Below are positions 34,750-43,849 of a DNA stretch of 64,000 nucleotides, piece after piece. Under the pieces are notes generated by a model. The model was not told the origin of the DNA. It made no database searches and saw only the letters and a program-made list of their open reading frames with translations. Each line of letters opens with the position of its first letter. Positions within the stretch are counted from its first letter, which is position 1. The position numbers and the translations under genes are program-made. Origin of the DNA: Gammaproteobacteria bacterium CG11_big_fil_rev_8_21_14_0_20_46_22 (lineage in GTDB: Bacteria; Pseudomonadota; Gammaproteobacteria; UBA12402); the NCBI GenBank assembly GCA_002796245.1, contig PCWT01000016.1, positions 28,941 to 92,940 on the forward strand, read 5' to 3'.

Positions 34750-34858
34750 ACGCAATTTCTTTCATTTCAATTTTTCAACATAAACCCGTTCACAGAAGTG
34801 TTGTCTAGCACGGCTGTGGTGACATTTAACTTTTACCTTCAACTGGAGGCTTTTAGCT

Positions 34859-35251
34859 ATGAAAACTTTACAAATGACAAAAAAAATCTTATCGAAAATC
34901 AAAGATAAGTATTACACCTGCATGGCAATGCTCATGCTATTAATGACAGGTTCCGCATTCGCGGCTAACGGTGATGACCCATTCCCTAGTATTCAAGTAC
35001 AAGATGGTGACGTAGTTAAGGCCGTCGGTACACACATGGAAACCAGCATGAAATACTCAATGATTGGCGGTGGCATCATTATGATGCTTGTCGGTATTGG
35101 CGTCATCATGCACCGATTAAGAGAAGATTCTGCTAACAAAGATACAGGTAGCTTTCTTACTACGCTGATAATTTCAGGTCTAGCAATCACGGTGGGTATT
35201 ATCCTCATTGCTATTGGCTGGGGTGCAGCAAGCTATCAACCACAATCGTAA
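34859..35251 (+). CDS. TIGR03745-type ICE membrane protein (PFL_4702-like, pilin-like)
   Basis: The 130-residue protein has a signal sequence, then DPFPSIQVQDGD and two helices, a size and topology like TraA/VirB2-type pilins. GGAGG-like GAGGCTTTT precedes ATG at 34859. The pilin role is inferred from topology and position between small membrane proteins. Confidence 0.8.
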   Translation: MKTLQMTKKILSKIKDKYYTCMAMLMLLMTGSAFAANGDDPFPSIQVQDGDVVKAVGTHMETSMKYSMIGGGIIMMLVGIGVIMHRLREDSANKDTGSFLTTLIISGLAITVGIILIAIGWGAASYQPQS

Positions 35252-35287
35252 ATCAATTAACGCTACTTATTCAGGAGGGTCGTTGTT

Positions 35288-35650
35288 ATGTATGACGAAA
35301 CACCCGATATCCTTGCTTCTCGCCTGAATTTTGACGTGATTGCCTTTCGAGGCAATACCCGACAGGAAATGATGCTCATCGGTTTAGTGAGCTTGATTGT
35401 TACGGTACTTATTTTAGGTACATTGGCCAAGCTCCTCATTGGCATGTTTCTTGTTGGGTTGGGCGTGAGTTTTCCGGCTGCAATTCCTGTGGGCTGGGCA
35501 CTCGCCACCATCATGCAAAAACTCAAAGATGGCAAACCTAAAGGTTATGTCAAACAGCAAACCTTACTCTGGCTGGAAAGCCACGGTATTAAACCCGCAC
35601 CATTTATCCGTTATTCCGGTAAATGGCATGTTCGGAGGAATATCAAATGA
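35288..35650 (+). CDS. TIGR03750-type conjugative transfer protein
   Basis: The 120-residue protein has two central membrane helices (LIGLVSLIVTVLILGTLA and ALATIMQKL region) with the start DILASRLNFDVIAFRGNT. Size and placement fit the TraL-like VirB3 analogue of this ICE class. It overlaps the next gene by 4 bp. Confidence 0.8.
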   Translation: MYDETPDILASRLNFDVIAFRGNTRQEMMLIGLVSLIVTVLILGTLAKLLIGMFLVGLGVSFPAAIPVGWALATIMQKLKDGKPKGYVKQQTLLWLESHGIKPAPFIRYSGKWHVRRNIK

Positions 35651-36276
35651 AGTTTTTAAACGCGCTTGAACAAGCGCGGTGGCACATTCGCACGCTATGG
35701 ATTGTGATTATTTTAGCATTTGTCGCTAACGGTTTTGCTATCGTAGGTTGGATGCACTCACAATCTAAAATACAAGTCGAAGTACCGCCGCAAATCCCGG
35801 AAAGTGGCTTGACCCTTACACAAGGTGAAGTGCCGAAAACAACCATTTACAGCTTTGCTTATTATGTTTGGCAGTCAGTCAACCACTGGTCAAAAGATGG
35901 CATGACCGATTACAAGCAGCAAATTACACAGTTTTCACCATTCTTAACGCCGAGTTTTAAGCTAAAACTCGTACAAGACTATAACAATTTGCTGAATCAA
36001 GGTGAGCTGCAAGACCGCATACGCTTAATGCAAGGCATGTCAGGTAGTGAGTATTCACCTAATGACGTTAAATATGTTGGTCATGGCACGTGGATTGTGC
36101 ATTTAAAAATGCGATTAACGGAAATGATGAACAGCAATGCAAAAGTCGTTAAAGATGTACAGATGGTTTACACCTTAAAAGTGGTTCGTTACAACGTTGA
36201 TGCAAAACAAAATCCTTGGGGATTAGCGATTGCAGGTTTTGCCGCAAGCCCCGCGCGTCTCAAAACAATCGTTTAA
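35647..36276 (+). CDS. TIGR03746-type ICE protein (PFL_4703-like, TraE analogue)
   Basis: The 209-residue bitopic protein has one membrane helix (ARWHIRTLWIVIILAFVANG) and a periplasmic domain, like TraE/VirB5-8-type assembly proteins. ATG at 35647 follows GGAGG; an upstream in-frame start would lie inside the previous gene. Confidence 0.85.
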   Translation: MKFLNALEQARWHIRTLWIVIILAFVANGFAIVGWMHSQSKIQVEVPPQIPESGLTLTQGEVPKTTIYSFAYYVWQSVNHWSKDGMTDYKQQITQFSPFLTPSFKLKLVQDYNNLLNQGELQDRIRLMQGMSGSEYSPNDVKYVGHGTWIVHLKMRLTEMMNSNAKVVKDVQMVYTLKVVRYNVDAKQNPWGLAIAGFAASPARLKTIV

Positions 36277-36333
36277 CGATGCACTTTATTCATTCATTCT
36301 TTTAATTAAAAATAAGCATTGTGAGGTTTCACT

Positions 36334-37182
36334 ATGAACCGCCTTATAAAACCGATTTGTCTGGCTAGCATCCTATTGGCCAGCTTAAGTGCTGCAAACT
36401 TTGTTAATGCAGCGCCACTTAATACAGCGAATACTATCACTGCAAATAGCAGTGATGAGCATATTGTTTGGCAACGAGCGCCCATTAAAATAACGCTTCC
36501 TGTGGGTAAAGAGCGTTTTGTTTCTTTTCCGAATGAAGTGCAATTTGGATACAACACAAACTTATTGCCGCCCGAAGTAATGCGAGTTGAAAACGATAAT
36601 CAAACACTTTATTTGTTTGCCAAAAAACCGTTTTCAACCGAAAGAACCGAGGCAAAACTTGCGAGCGGTGAGATTATTCTACTAGATATCAATGCTAAAA
36701 AAGCAGCGCCGGATAATCCTGTTGACATTGTACTACCTAAAAAAGAAAACAATGAAACAGCGCAGTCTAATGATCAGGCTAGTCAGTCGAGCGTAAACAC
36801 TGTGTCACTTACTCGTTATGCGATACAGCGTCTTTACGCCCCACAACGCCTATTAAAGCAGTCAATGCAGATCAGTCGGTTCCCGATGGAAACTGAGCAT
36901 GTTGTGCCATTATTTTATGACGGCAGTGCAAGTGCTATGCCTTTGGCCAGTTGGCGTGGTGGCAACCTTTATGTCACAGCATTATTAGTCAAAAACTTAC
37001 TAAAGCAACCCTTAAGACTCGATCCGCGTTTATTGTGTGGTGACTGGAAAGCTGCAAGTTTTTATCCACAAACACAACTAGCCTCTCGCGGTACACCGAT
37101 TAATAAGGATACAGCAACTTTATTTGTTGTTTCTAACGAGCCTTTTTCGCAAGCAATCGCTAGTTGTTTGCCACAAAGTTAA
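36334..37182 (+). CDS. TIGR03749-type ICE protein (PFL_4704-like, TraK/VirB9 analogue)
   Basis: The 282-residue exported protein has a signal peptide (ASILLASLSAANFVNAA) and beta-rich blocks PIKITLPVGKERFVSFPNEV and TLYLFAKKPF, as in TraK-type secretin-like core proteins. It belongs to the outer-membrane core complex with the next two genes. Confidence 0.85.
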   Translation: MNRLIKPICLASILLASLSAANFVNAAPLNTANTITANSSDEHIVWQRAPIKITLPVGKERFVSFPNEVQFGYNTNLLPPEVMRVENDNQTLYLFAKKPFSTERTEAKLASGEIILLDINAKKAAPDNPVDIVLPKKENNETAQSNDQASQSSVNTVSLTRYAIQRLYAPQRLLKQSMQISRFPMETEHVVPLFYDGSASAMPLASWRGGNLYVTALLVKNLLKQPLRLDPRLLCGDWKAASFYPQTQLASRGTPINKDTATLFVVSNEPFSQAIASCLPQS

Positions 37183-37206
37183 AACAGCTAGCGCGAGGAA
37201 ACTATC

Positions 37207-38553
37207 ATGTTTAAAAATTTAAGCAAAACAACCAAGCTTTTTGTCGGGTTAATTGCAGGTGTAGTGGTCATCATGGTTATTGTGATCTCACTATCAGGCA
37301 ATGAGACACCAGAAAAAAAAGCTGTTAATTATGTAAATGATAGCGCATCGGCTGACAACAAAGTCGAAGCGCTAAAAACAATGACTGCTGATTTAATCAA
37401 TGTCGAAAACAAGAATAAACAACTCCAACAAAACGTTGAAAGCCTACAGGCCGAGAATAAAAAATCGATAGATAATTTAAAACAGTCGGTTTCTTCTCAG
37501 GTGGAGCAAGCACTCAACAAAATACAAGCGCAGAACCAGCAAAAACAGGTTGCGTTTGAAAAACAACTGAAACAAAAAGAAGCTGCGCAAGCACAAGATT
37601 ATCCTGTTAATGGTAGCAGTAGTGCTAATAATAATGGGAGCTTTATTTGGGTGTCTGATTTATCAAAAATCAATAAAAATACGGATAAACAAGCTGGTGA
37701 TGACACCAGCTTATTAAGCTTTGGTAAAAATAAAGATGATTCTGGTGACTCATTGCTACATTCTGGCAATGATAACTCAGCAACAACAAATAATAGCGCA
37801 CAAAAAGCGGATAGCGTAAAACCTATATACACAATCCCTATGAATGCGACGCTAACAGGTGCAACGTTGATGACGCCACTCGTTGGTCGAGTACCTATCA
37901 ACGGGCAGCTACCATCACCTTATCACTTTAAGCTGGTGCTATCAGGTAACAACTTAACAGCTAACGGCTACCCCATGCCGGGTGTTAAAGGTGCTGTCAT
38001 GAGCGGCGTTGCCAGCGGTGACATGCTTGGTAGTTGTGCGCGTGGTGATATTCACAGCATGACTTTCATTTTCAATGATGGTCGAATTAGCACCACTACA
38101 GCTAAAGGTAGTGATGGTAGTTTGGGTTACATTTCAAGCCAAACGGGAAACCCTTGTATTGCAGGTACATTCCACAGCGATGCGGCCATCTTTTTGGGTG
38201 CTCAAATGGGCTTGTCAGCCGCGCAAGGTTACGCTAATGCCATCACCAGCTCCCAGTACATGACATCAACAAATTCAGCCGGTGAAACCATTCACACTTT
38301 GATGGGTGATGCCAACAAAGCAGCCATTGGTCAAGGTGGCTCAGCCGCAGCACAAGCGGCACAGACCTGGTGGAACCGTCGGGTACAAAATTCATTCGAT
38401 TATGTCTATGTGCCTAACGTTAATCCAAAAACAGGTAAACCAATGAAAGTCGTTGTGAACATCAGTAAAGAAATACCCATTAACTACGATAAAAATGCGA
38501 GGAAAGTAGACTATGAAACGTCATTACAAAACAACAATACTCTGCTTGATTAG
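37207..38553 (+). CDS. TIGR03752-type ICE protein (PFL_4705-like, TraB/VirB10 analogue)
   Basis: The 448-residue protein has an N-terminal membrane anchor (LFVGLIAGVVVIMVIVISL), a coiled coil (about 55-130), a low-complexity Ser/Asn/Asp linker and a C-terminal beta domain with ATLTGATLMTPLVGRVPING. This is the VirB10 layout that bridges both membranes. It overlaps the lipoprotein gene by 41 bp. Confidence 0.9.
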   Translation: MFKNLSKTTKLFVGLIAGVVVIMVIVISLSGNETPEKKAVNYVNDSASADNKVEALKTMTADLINVENKNKQLQQNVESLQAENKKSIDNLKQSVSSQVEQALNKIQAQNQQKQVAFEKQLKQKEAAQAQDYPVNGSSSANNNGSFIWVSDLSKINKNTDKQAGDDTSLLSFGKNKDDSGDSLLHSGNDNSATTNNSAQKADSVKPIYTIPMNATLTGATLMTPLVGRVPINGQLPSPYHFKLVLSGNNLTANGYPMPGVKGAVMSGVASGDMLGSCARGDIHSMTFIFNDGRISTTTAKGSDGSLGYISSQTGNPCIAGTFHSDAAIFLGAQMGLSAAQGYANAITSSQYMTSTNSAGETIHTLMGDANKAAIGQGGSAAAQAAQTWWNRRVQNSFDYVYVPNVNPKTGKPMKVVVNISKEIPINYDKNARKVDYETSLQNNNTLLD

Positions 38554-38938
38554 TCTCGTTGGCGCAGTCAGTTTATCTGGCTGTTCCTCAATGATGTCAA
38601 GCCGTATGCCTGCTGGCAGCATTTCAATGCAACAATCTTATGATAATGCTATCAACGGTACGGATGGCACAACAGGCGGTGGTACGCTGAAACAAGTGCG
38701 TGCCAAGGTCGGTACGCTTAGACAGCAAGCGACTAATTATACGGGTTACACTCGAACGCAAGCGAACGAAATTAACTCTCAATTTCCACAGTTACCCAAC
38801 CCAAGCGTCGTGATGTATATCTATCCGCACCAAGCAGGGTCAGGTGATAACTTAACCCCTGTACCGGGATACTCAACCGTATTTCCACTGTACACGCATG
38901 TTTACTATGCGCTGCCGGGTGAAGTTGATACGCAATAG
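38513..38938 (+). CDS. TIGR03751-type conjugative transfer lipoprotein (TraV/VirB7 analogue)
   Basis: The 141-residue product has a lipobox LSGC near residue 24 and a mature part with SVVMYIYPHQ and LTPVPGYSTVFPLYTHVYYA. It follows the VirB10 analogue with overlap, the standard core-complex order. Confidence 0.85.
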   Translation: MKRHYKTTILCLISLVGAVSLSGCSSMMSSRMPAGSISMQQSYDNAINGTDGTTGGGTLKQVRAKVGTLRQQATNYTGYTRTQANEINSQFPQLPNPSVVMYIYPHQAGSGDNLTPVPGYSTVFPLYTHVYYALPGEVDTQ

Positions 38939-39009
38939 TAGCCTTTACTTTTAATTTTCACTTATCCCATAAATTTTAAAGGAATCGCTCTATCGAGTGA
39001 GGTCATATT

Positions 39010-41805
39010 ATGCCTAATAAAAAAAGACAACAAACAACAAAGCCAACCAATGAGGCGTTAAGTGTTGATAAAGCAAAACGCGCTTATCACTTACCACCCT
39101 CAGTTTTGACGCATTTACCGTGGGTTGAGTTTGACGATTCAACCGATACGGTTTTATTACAAGACACAACCGTGGGTGCGGCGTTTGATATTAGTTTAGT
39201 TGCAAGCGAAGCGAAGCCTGAGCGGTTTTTGATGCAATTACGCGATGGACTACAAGGGATTTTCCAAGATACGTTCCCACAGTATCGAGATGAAGAATCA
39301 CCGTGGATTTTGCAATTTTATGTGCAAGATGAAAACTCAATGGCTTATCTCTATCAGTCCATTACTGATTACATTAAACCGACAGCACAAGATAGTCCGT
39401 TTAAAGAAACGTATTTAGGCATCATGAAAGACTACTGTGAATGGCTATCTCGCGCAGGTGGGGTTTTTTACGATGATAAAGTCACTGACAGTGATTTTCA
39501 GGGTGGACAACGTAAAGTGCGTGTCGTGTTTTATCGTCAATACGATAAAAAAATGACATTACGACGTGGCCGAGCGGCATTGCAAGATTTAAACTTCGTT
39601 GCCACAAGTTTTATGTCAAAGCTCAAAGGTGTTGGCATTGAAGCTAAGCGGCTAAATGGTCGTGCTTTTAGAGATTGGCTCATTCGATGGTTCAATCCGA
39701 ACCCTAGCATAACCAAAGGCAATGTTGATCGTTTGCTTGAGTTAATACCGTATCCTGAAAAGCCCGAAGAACAACCTTTTGGCTATGACTTTGCCGAACA
39801 ACTCTTTTACTCAGTGCCTGAGTCCAATGAAGAAGATGGTGTTTGGTATTTTGACGAATTGCCACACCGTTATATTGGTATTCAGCATTTAAGCAAAGTC
39901 CCTGACGTTGGCCATTTAACACGAGATCGCGCATTCGGTAATTTTCGCTATGGTCTTTTTGATAATTTCCCGGAGGGTGCAACGTTTGTTCTGACTGTGG
40001 TGATTCAATCACAAGAAATTGTGAAAAATCACTTAGAACGTATCGAAGAAGGTGCAAGGAAAAGTAATTCGACCGCCGCAACTATTACGTTTGAAGATTG
40101 CCAACTGGCTAAAACGGCTATTGAAAAAAGCAATTTTCTTTTTCCGGCTGTAATGGGCGTGTACTTACGTGGTAACGACCTTGAAGATTTAGCCGAAAAA
40201 GAAACTGACCTAGAGTCGTTGCTTATTAATAATGGTTTTCATGTCTTAAAAGGCGATCATGATTTAGTGCCGATACACAGCTATTTAAGCAATATGCCTT
40301 TTTGTTATAACTACCAGTTTGACAAAAAGAATCTATATCGTAGTGGCTATGTATTCGGTAAACAACTTGCGAACCTATTGCCACTGTATGGTCGTGAGCG
40401 TGGTACAAACCATCCACTGCTACAATTTTTAAATCGTGGCGGTGAAAGCTTTTGTACCGATGTATTTAATCCTGACGATAAAGACCAGAATAGCCATTTA
40501 TTGCTATTAGGCTCAACAGGCTCGGGTAAATCAGCTACGAGCACTGACTTGTTAATCAAAACGATGGGAACCTATCGACCTTATTTGGTGATGGTCGATG
40601 CGGGTAATTCCTTTCACCTGCTTAAAGACTTTTTTGCTGAGGAAGGGTTATCGGTTCATCACGTTGCAGTGACATTAGATAATCCGCCGATCTTAAATCC
40701 GTTTGTCGATAGTGAAAAAATGCTCGCTCAAATTGATGCGATGAATGGCTCACTATCAAAACAAGCGCTTGAACAGTTAGAGTCGCGTTTAGCCGAAGAT
40801 TTTGAGGAAGCCGATCATCGTCAAGCGCAAAAAAAGGCAGCACAAGACAACGATGAGGATGCAGTTCAAACACGCGATTACATGGGCGAAATGGCACTTG
40901 CCGCGCAGCTCATGATCACAGGTGGTGAGAAGAAAGAGCAAGAAGCGATGACGCGCCAAGATCGTATGTTGATCTTAGATGCACTCGTGCGTGCTGCACG
41001 ATATGCAAAAGCCGAAGGCTACGATCAAATGCTCCCTGAAGATGTCGTCAAAGCATTGCGTAATATGGCTGTTGAGCTGGAAAAAGCCCAACAAGAACCA
41101 GAAAAACAAACAAAACTACGTTTAATGGCCGATAGCATGGCGTTTTTCACAAAAGATACCATTGCCAACTTGGTTTTTAACCAACGCGGTAAAGCATGGC
41201 CAAATGCCGATGTTACCTTGTTTGAACAGGGCTTATTCAAAGACGAAGGCTACGAAGCACACAATGCGTTAGCGTTCATGGGTTTGATGAGTCGGACGAT
41301 GGCCAAAGCGGAAGAACGTCAGTTTGAAGAACGTTTCACGCTCTTTTTCGGTGATGAAATCCATACGATTACCAAAAATTTACTGACGGTGGTGTATTTA
41401 ACGAAATGCGCCAAGATGTCACGTAAATTTGGGTTATGGTTATGGCTCGCTACGCAAAACGTTGCTGACTTTCCGAAAGAAGCGCGAAAAATCCTCAGTA
41501 TGATGGAAACTTGGATTTGCTTAGGGATGAGTGAAGCCGAGATGAAATCGGTGGAAGAATTTAGAAAGCTTTCAGAGGAAGAACGCGAACTATTTCGTTC
41601 TGTTCGTAAAGCCAGTAGGAAATACGTCGAAGGCGTACTACTTTCAAATAGAGTTAAAGCACTATTTCGTAATGTACCACCGCGTTTAAGTCTTGCATTA
41701 GCCATGACAGAAAAACACGAAAAAGCGGAACGCCGACAGCTCATGGAACAGCACAATATTTCAGAACTTGAAGCGGCTAAATTAGTTGCAAAAAGTATGG
41801 AATAA
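39010..41805 (+). CDS. traC: TraC/VirB4-type conjugation ATPase (TIGR03744-like)
   Basis: The 931-residue ATPase has an N-terminal TraC_F-like half and a C-terminal motor domain: Walker A GSTGSGKSATS at residues 500-510, and LFFGDEIHTI as Walker B with the DE-H pattern. WLATQNVADFPKEA is the conserved sensor region. It energises pilus and pore assembly. It is full length for this family and intact. Confidence 0.9.
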   Translation: MPNKKRQQTTKPTNEALSVDKAKRAYHLPPSVLTHLPWVEFDDSTDTVLLQDTTVGAAFDISLVASEAKPERFLMQLRDGLQGIFQDTFPQYRDEESPWILQFYVQDENSMAYLYQSITDYIKPTAQDSPFKETYLGIMKDYCEWLSRAGGVFYDDKVTDSDFQGGQRKVRVVFYRQYDKKMTLRRGRAALQDLNFVATSFMSKLKGVGIEAKRLNGRAFRDWLIRWFNPNPSITKGNVDRLLELIPYPEKPEEQPFGYDFAEQLFYSVPESNEEDGVWYFDELPHRYIGIQHLSKVPDVGHLTRDRAFGNFRYGLFDNFPEGATFVLTVVIQSQEIVKNHLERIEEGARKSNSTAATITFEDCQLAKTAIEKSNFLFPAVMGVYLRGNDLEDLAEKETDLESLLINNGFHVLKGDHDLVPIHSYLSNMPFCYNYQFDKKNLYRSGYVFGKQLANLLPLYGRERGTNHPLLQFLNRGGESFCTDVFNPDDKDQNSHLLLLGSTGSGKSATSTDLLIKTMGTYRPYLVMVDAGNSFHLLKDFFAEEGLSVHHVAVTLDNPPILNPFVDSEKMLAQIDAMNGSLSKQALEQLESRLAEDFEEADHRQAQKKAAQDNDEDAVQTRDYMGEMALAAQLMITGGEKKEQEAMTRQDRMLILDALVRAARYAKAEGYDQMLPEDVVKALRNMAVELEKAQQEPEKQTKLRLMADSMAFFTKDTIANLVFNQRGKAWPNADVTLFEQGLFKDEGYEAHNALAFMGLMSRTMAKAEERQFEERFTLFFGDEIHTITKNLLTVVYLTKCAKMSRKFGLWLWLATQNVADFPKEARKILSMMETWICLGMSEAEMKSVEEFRKLSEEERELFRSVRKASRKYVEGVLLSNRVKALFRNVPPRLSLALAMTEKHEKAERRQLMEQHNISELEAAKLVAKSME

Positions 41806-41811
41806 AAACTT

Positions 41812-41905
41812 AATAATAAGCCGGATGAATGTTATCCCCGTCGATTTAACATCAAGTAGCAGATTGATGACTTTTAATCTATTGCGCTACATCCGGCTCA
41901 TTATT
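41812..41905. repeat. 94-bp element with 16-bp inverted ends containing an att-core-like 15-mer
   Basis: AATAATaAGCCGGATG (41812-41827) is inverted at 41890-41905 with one mismatch. Inside, ACTTTTAATCTATTG at 41870-41884 equals the tRNA-Lys anticodon region at attR (61536-61550). It lies in the gap after traC. It could be a terminator-like fold, a small MITE or a secondary attachment sequence. Confidence 0.45.
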
Positions 41906-41954
41906 TAGGCATCAAAGCTATCCTATTTTAATTACTACGCTAAGGCAAGTCATT

Positions 41955-42125
41955 ATGCGATTGAATGATCTTACTGGAAAGACATGGGCAAAGTTGTCAA
42001 AAAGCACTTGGATTACACAAAGCCTGCTGGCTTGGAGTGAACGAGTACCTTTACAGCTAAATTCTCATTTCATTATTAAAAAACAACGCAAAAAAAGGAG
42101 TCGCTATGAGTTATCGAGCACTCGA
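41955..42125 (+). CDS. Small protein overlapping the methyltransferase-like gene
   Basis: A 56-codon frame (MRLNDLTGKTWAKLSKSTWI) starts at ATG 41955 and overlaps the next gene by 20 bp. The DLTGKTW-KLSKS-W beginning resembles the start of some phage and ICE DNA methylases as I remember them. It may therefore be the separated N terminus of an ancestral methylase gene whose rest is the next frame. The ribosome binding site is weak. Confidence 0.4.
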
Positions 42126-42711
42126 TGAAACACGGGTTAAGCTCATTGAATTATTAACCCGAAAAAACCAATGTGTTTTTGACCCTTTGTTACAGCATGG
42201 CGATACACTTAAGGCTGCTTTATTTAGTGAACGTCAGTTTATCGGTATCGGTCAAACACGGGAAGAATGCGATAAAGCAATTGACTATTTAGATCAGCAA
42301 CAACGCTCTGGCCAATATAATCTGCTTAATCAGCAAAGTGATAATGCGTTTGAACAAATTAACTATGAGAGTGTTGATTTATTATTAACTGAAATACCAT
42401 TATTTGATTTTAAGTTAGGTGATTTTCATTATCAAAATCAACTGAATGAATTAAATGAATTATTATTTCTTTATGCTGAGAAACTAAAGCCAAAAGCCCA
42501 TATGGCCTTGATCGTTGCCGACCAACGCTACCAAGGTCAATACTATTGTCGTCATGCAGACATGATTCAATTACTTAATAAGAACGTATTTTTATTACAG
42601 GGCTTAATTAACGTCATTCAAGATAGTCAAGCCCTAAAATCATACGGGTATCCCAGCACGTATGTTCCAAACATTATTAACGAATTTGTGATTATCGCAC
42701 GTAAGCGATAA
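42106..42711 (+). CDS. Degenerate DNA-methyltransferase-like protein of the transfer operon
   Basis: The 201-residue protein follows the order of N4/N6 methylases. VFDPLLQHGDTLKAAL stands where the SAM loop DPFxGSGTT is expected, RQFIGIG follows as in RYIGIE, and VDLLLTEIPLFDF stands where DPPY should be. A late NEFVIIARKR resembles the hEyilvF-K end. Both catalytic signatures are changed, so methylation is unlikely and a DNA- or SAM-binding role is possible. It sits between traC and the TraU analogue, where related ICEs have a thioredoxin-like gene. Confidence 0.5.
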   Translation: MSYRALDETRVKLIELLTRKNQCVFDPLLQHGDTLKAALFSERQFIGIGQTREECDKAIDYLDQQQRSGQYNLLNQQSDNAFEQINYESVDLLLTEIPLFDFKLGDFHYQNQLNELNELLFLYAEKLKPKAHMALIVADQRYQGQYYCRHADMIQLLNKNVFLLQGLINVIQDSQALKSYGYPSTYVPNIINEFVIIARKR

Positions 42712-42741
42712 GAATCATTAACACTTAACTCAGGTGAGCTT

Positions 42742-43743
42742 ATGAACGCATTTAAAAAAATGACTGCGGGCATAGTATTAGGTTTAGCTTGTTTACTGCC
42801 GACCTATAGTGCTTTTGCTAGCGATACCATTAACTCTGTCAATGTCATTGAAGGTACACTCAAGGGTGTGCCAAAGTGCATGCATTACAAAATTGTTGGC
42901 CTATGTTTTTGGCTTAAATGCTCAACGTTTGAATGTCACGTTGAAACAACGCTAAAAATAGATCAATACCTGCCGGATGCCGTCGTGAGTGTTTACACAC
43001 AGCACGACAATAACCCGTGGTGGTTTGCCCAACATATTGAAGACCCTGCATTTTATAAAATGGGTCAAATGCAAATGAGTCATTTAAGTGATTTTAAACT
43101 GGGTTCAGGTGGCGATGAAAACGATAACTCGCCACGCGATATTAACAACAAATTCCATGAGGTTGATATTATCGGTAATCCTGCACTGGCTATTTTAAGC
43201 GGTTATGATGTGATGTTGCCCAGTGCGGCAACGCCTTATACACCTTACTACTCGTCCTTAATGGATGCCTATGCGTGGCGTTTCCCTGCACTAGAGCGAT
43301 TTTATCCCGGTAGCCTAATTCCAGGCTTGCATGATGTAGGCACATTGGTGATTCATGATTGGGGTTCAGTTTATCCGCGAAACGGTTACGTTAATCAACC
43401 CGATGATGCCAAAGCGGCGGCGGTTAATGCACTGAGAGCTTCAACGATTATTACAGCGATTGGGCAGCCACACGTCTATATGCCTCTGTCTAATAGTTGC
43501 GGCAGTCATTGTAAAGCGTACCCGGTAAAAGAAAACAGCAAAGATGCACAGTTTCAAATGATTTACCCAAAAACCGAAGATCAATGCACGGTCTTTGGTG
43601 GTAGTGATATTACGAGTGCAACACCTTGGGAAGCTGATGCTTCAACAAAAGGACACAACCGCTATGTATGGATACTTTGGCGGCACTATCACGGTTGTAT
43701 ACCCGATCACGGCGCAAAGTATTTGGGTTCAGTTAACTTTTAA
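42742..43743 (+). CDS. TIGR03756-type ICE protein (PFL_4710-like, TraU analogue)
   Basis: The 333-residue exported protein has a signal peptide (LGLACLLPTYSAFA) and many cysteines: VPKCMHYKIVGLCFWLKC and SNSCGSHCKAYP. TraU-family blocks are YDVMLPSAATPYTPYYSSLM and RYVWILWRHYHGCIPDHG. It stabilises mating pairs in the periplasm and probably depends on disulphide formation by the DsbA-like protein at 50.3 kb. Confidence 0.85.
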   Translation: MNAFKKMTAGIVLGLACLLPTYSAFASDTINSVNVIEGTLKGVPKCMHYKIVGLCFWLKCSTFECHVETTLKIDQYLPDAVVSVYTQHDNNPWWFAQHIEDPAFYKMGQMQMSHLSDFKLGSGGDENDNSPRDINNKFHEVDIIGNPALAILSGYDVMLPSAATPYTPYYSSLMDAYAWRFPALERFYPGSLIPGLHDVGTLVIHDWGSVYPRNGYVNQPDDAKAAAVNALRASTIITAIGQPHVYMPLSNSCGSHCKAYPVKENSKDAQFQMIYPKTEDQCTVFGGSDITSATPWEADASTKGHNRYVWILWRHYHGCIPDHGAKYLGSVNF

Positions 43744-43849
43744 ATAACACCTTTCCGAACTTACACACGTTTTAGGTTTTTGACTCGTGCCACTGGCACA
43801 GGTCACGGATTTCTATTGCTCAAAAAAATAATGATGAGAGGTTTTCCAG

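Noticed and set aside
39537..41756. Long antisense frames within traC
   Set aside because: The plus strand encodes an intact 931-residue VirB4-type ATPase; the antisense frames have no motifs or ribosome sites.
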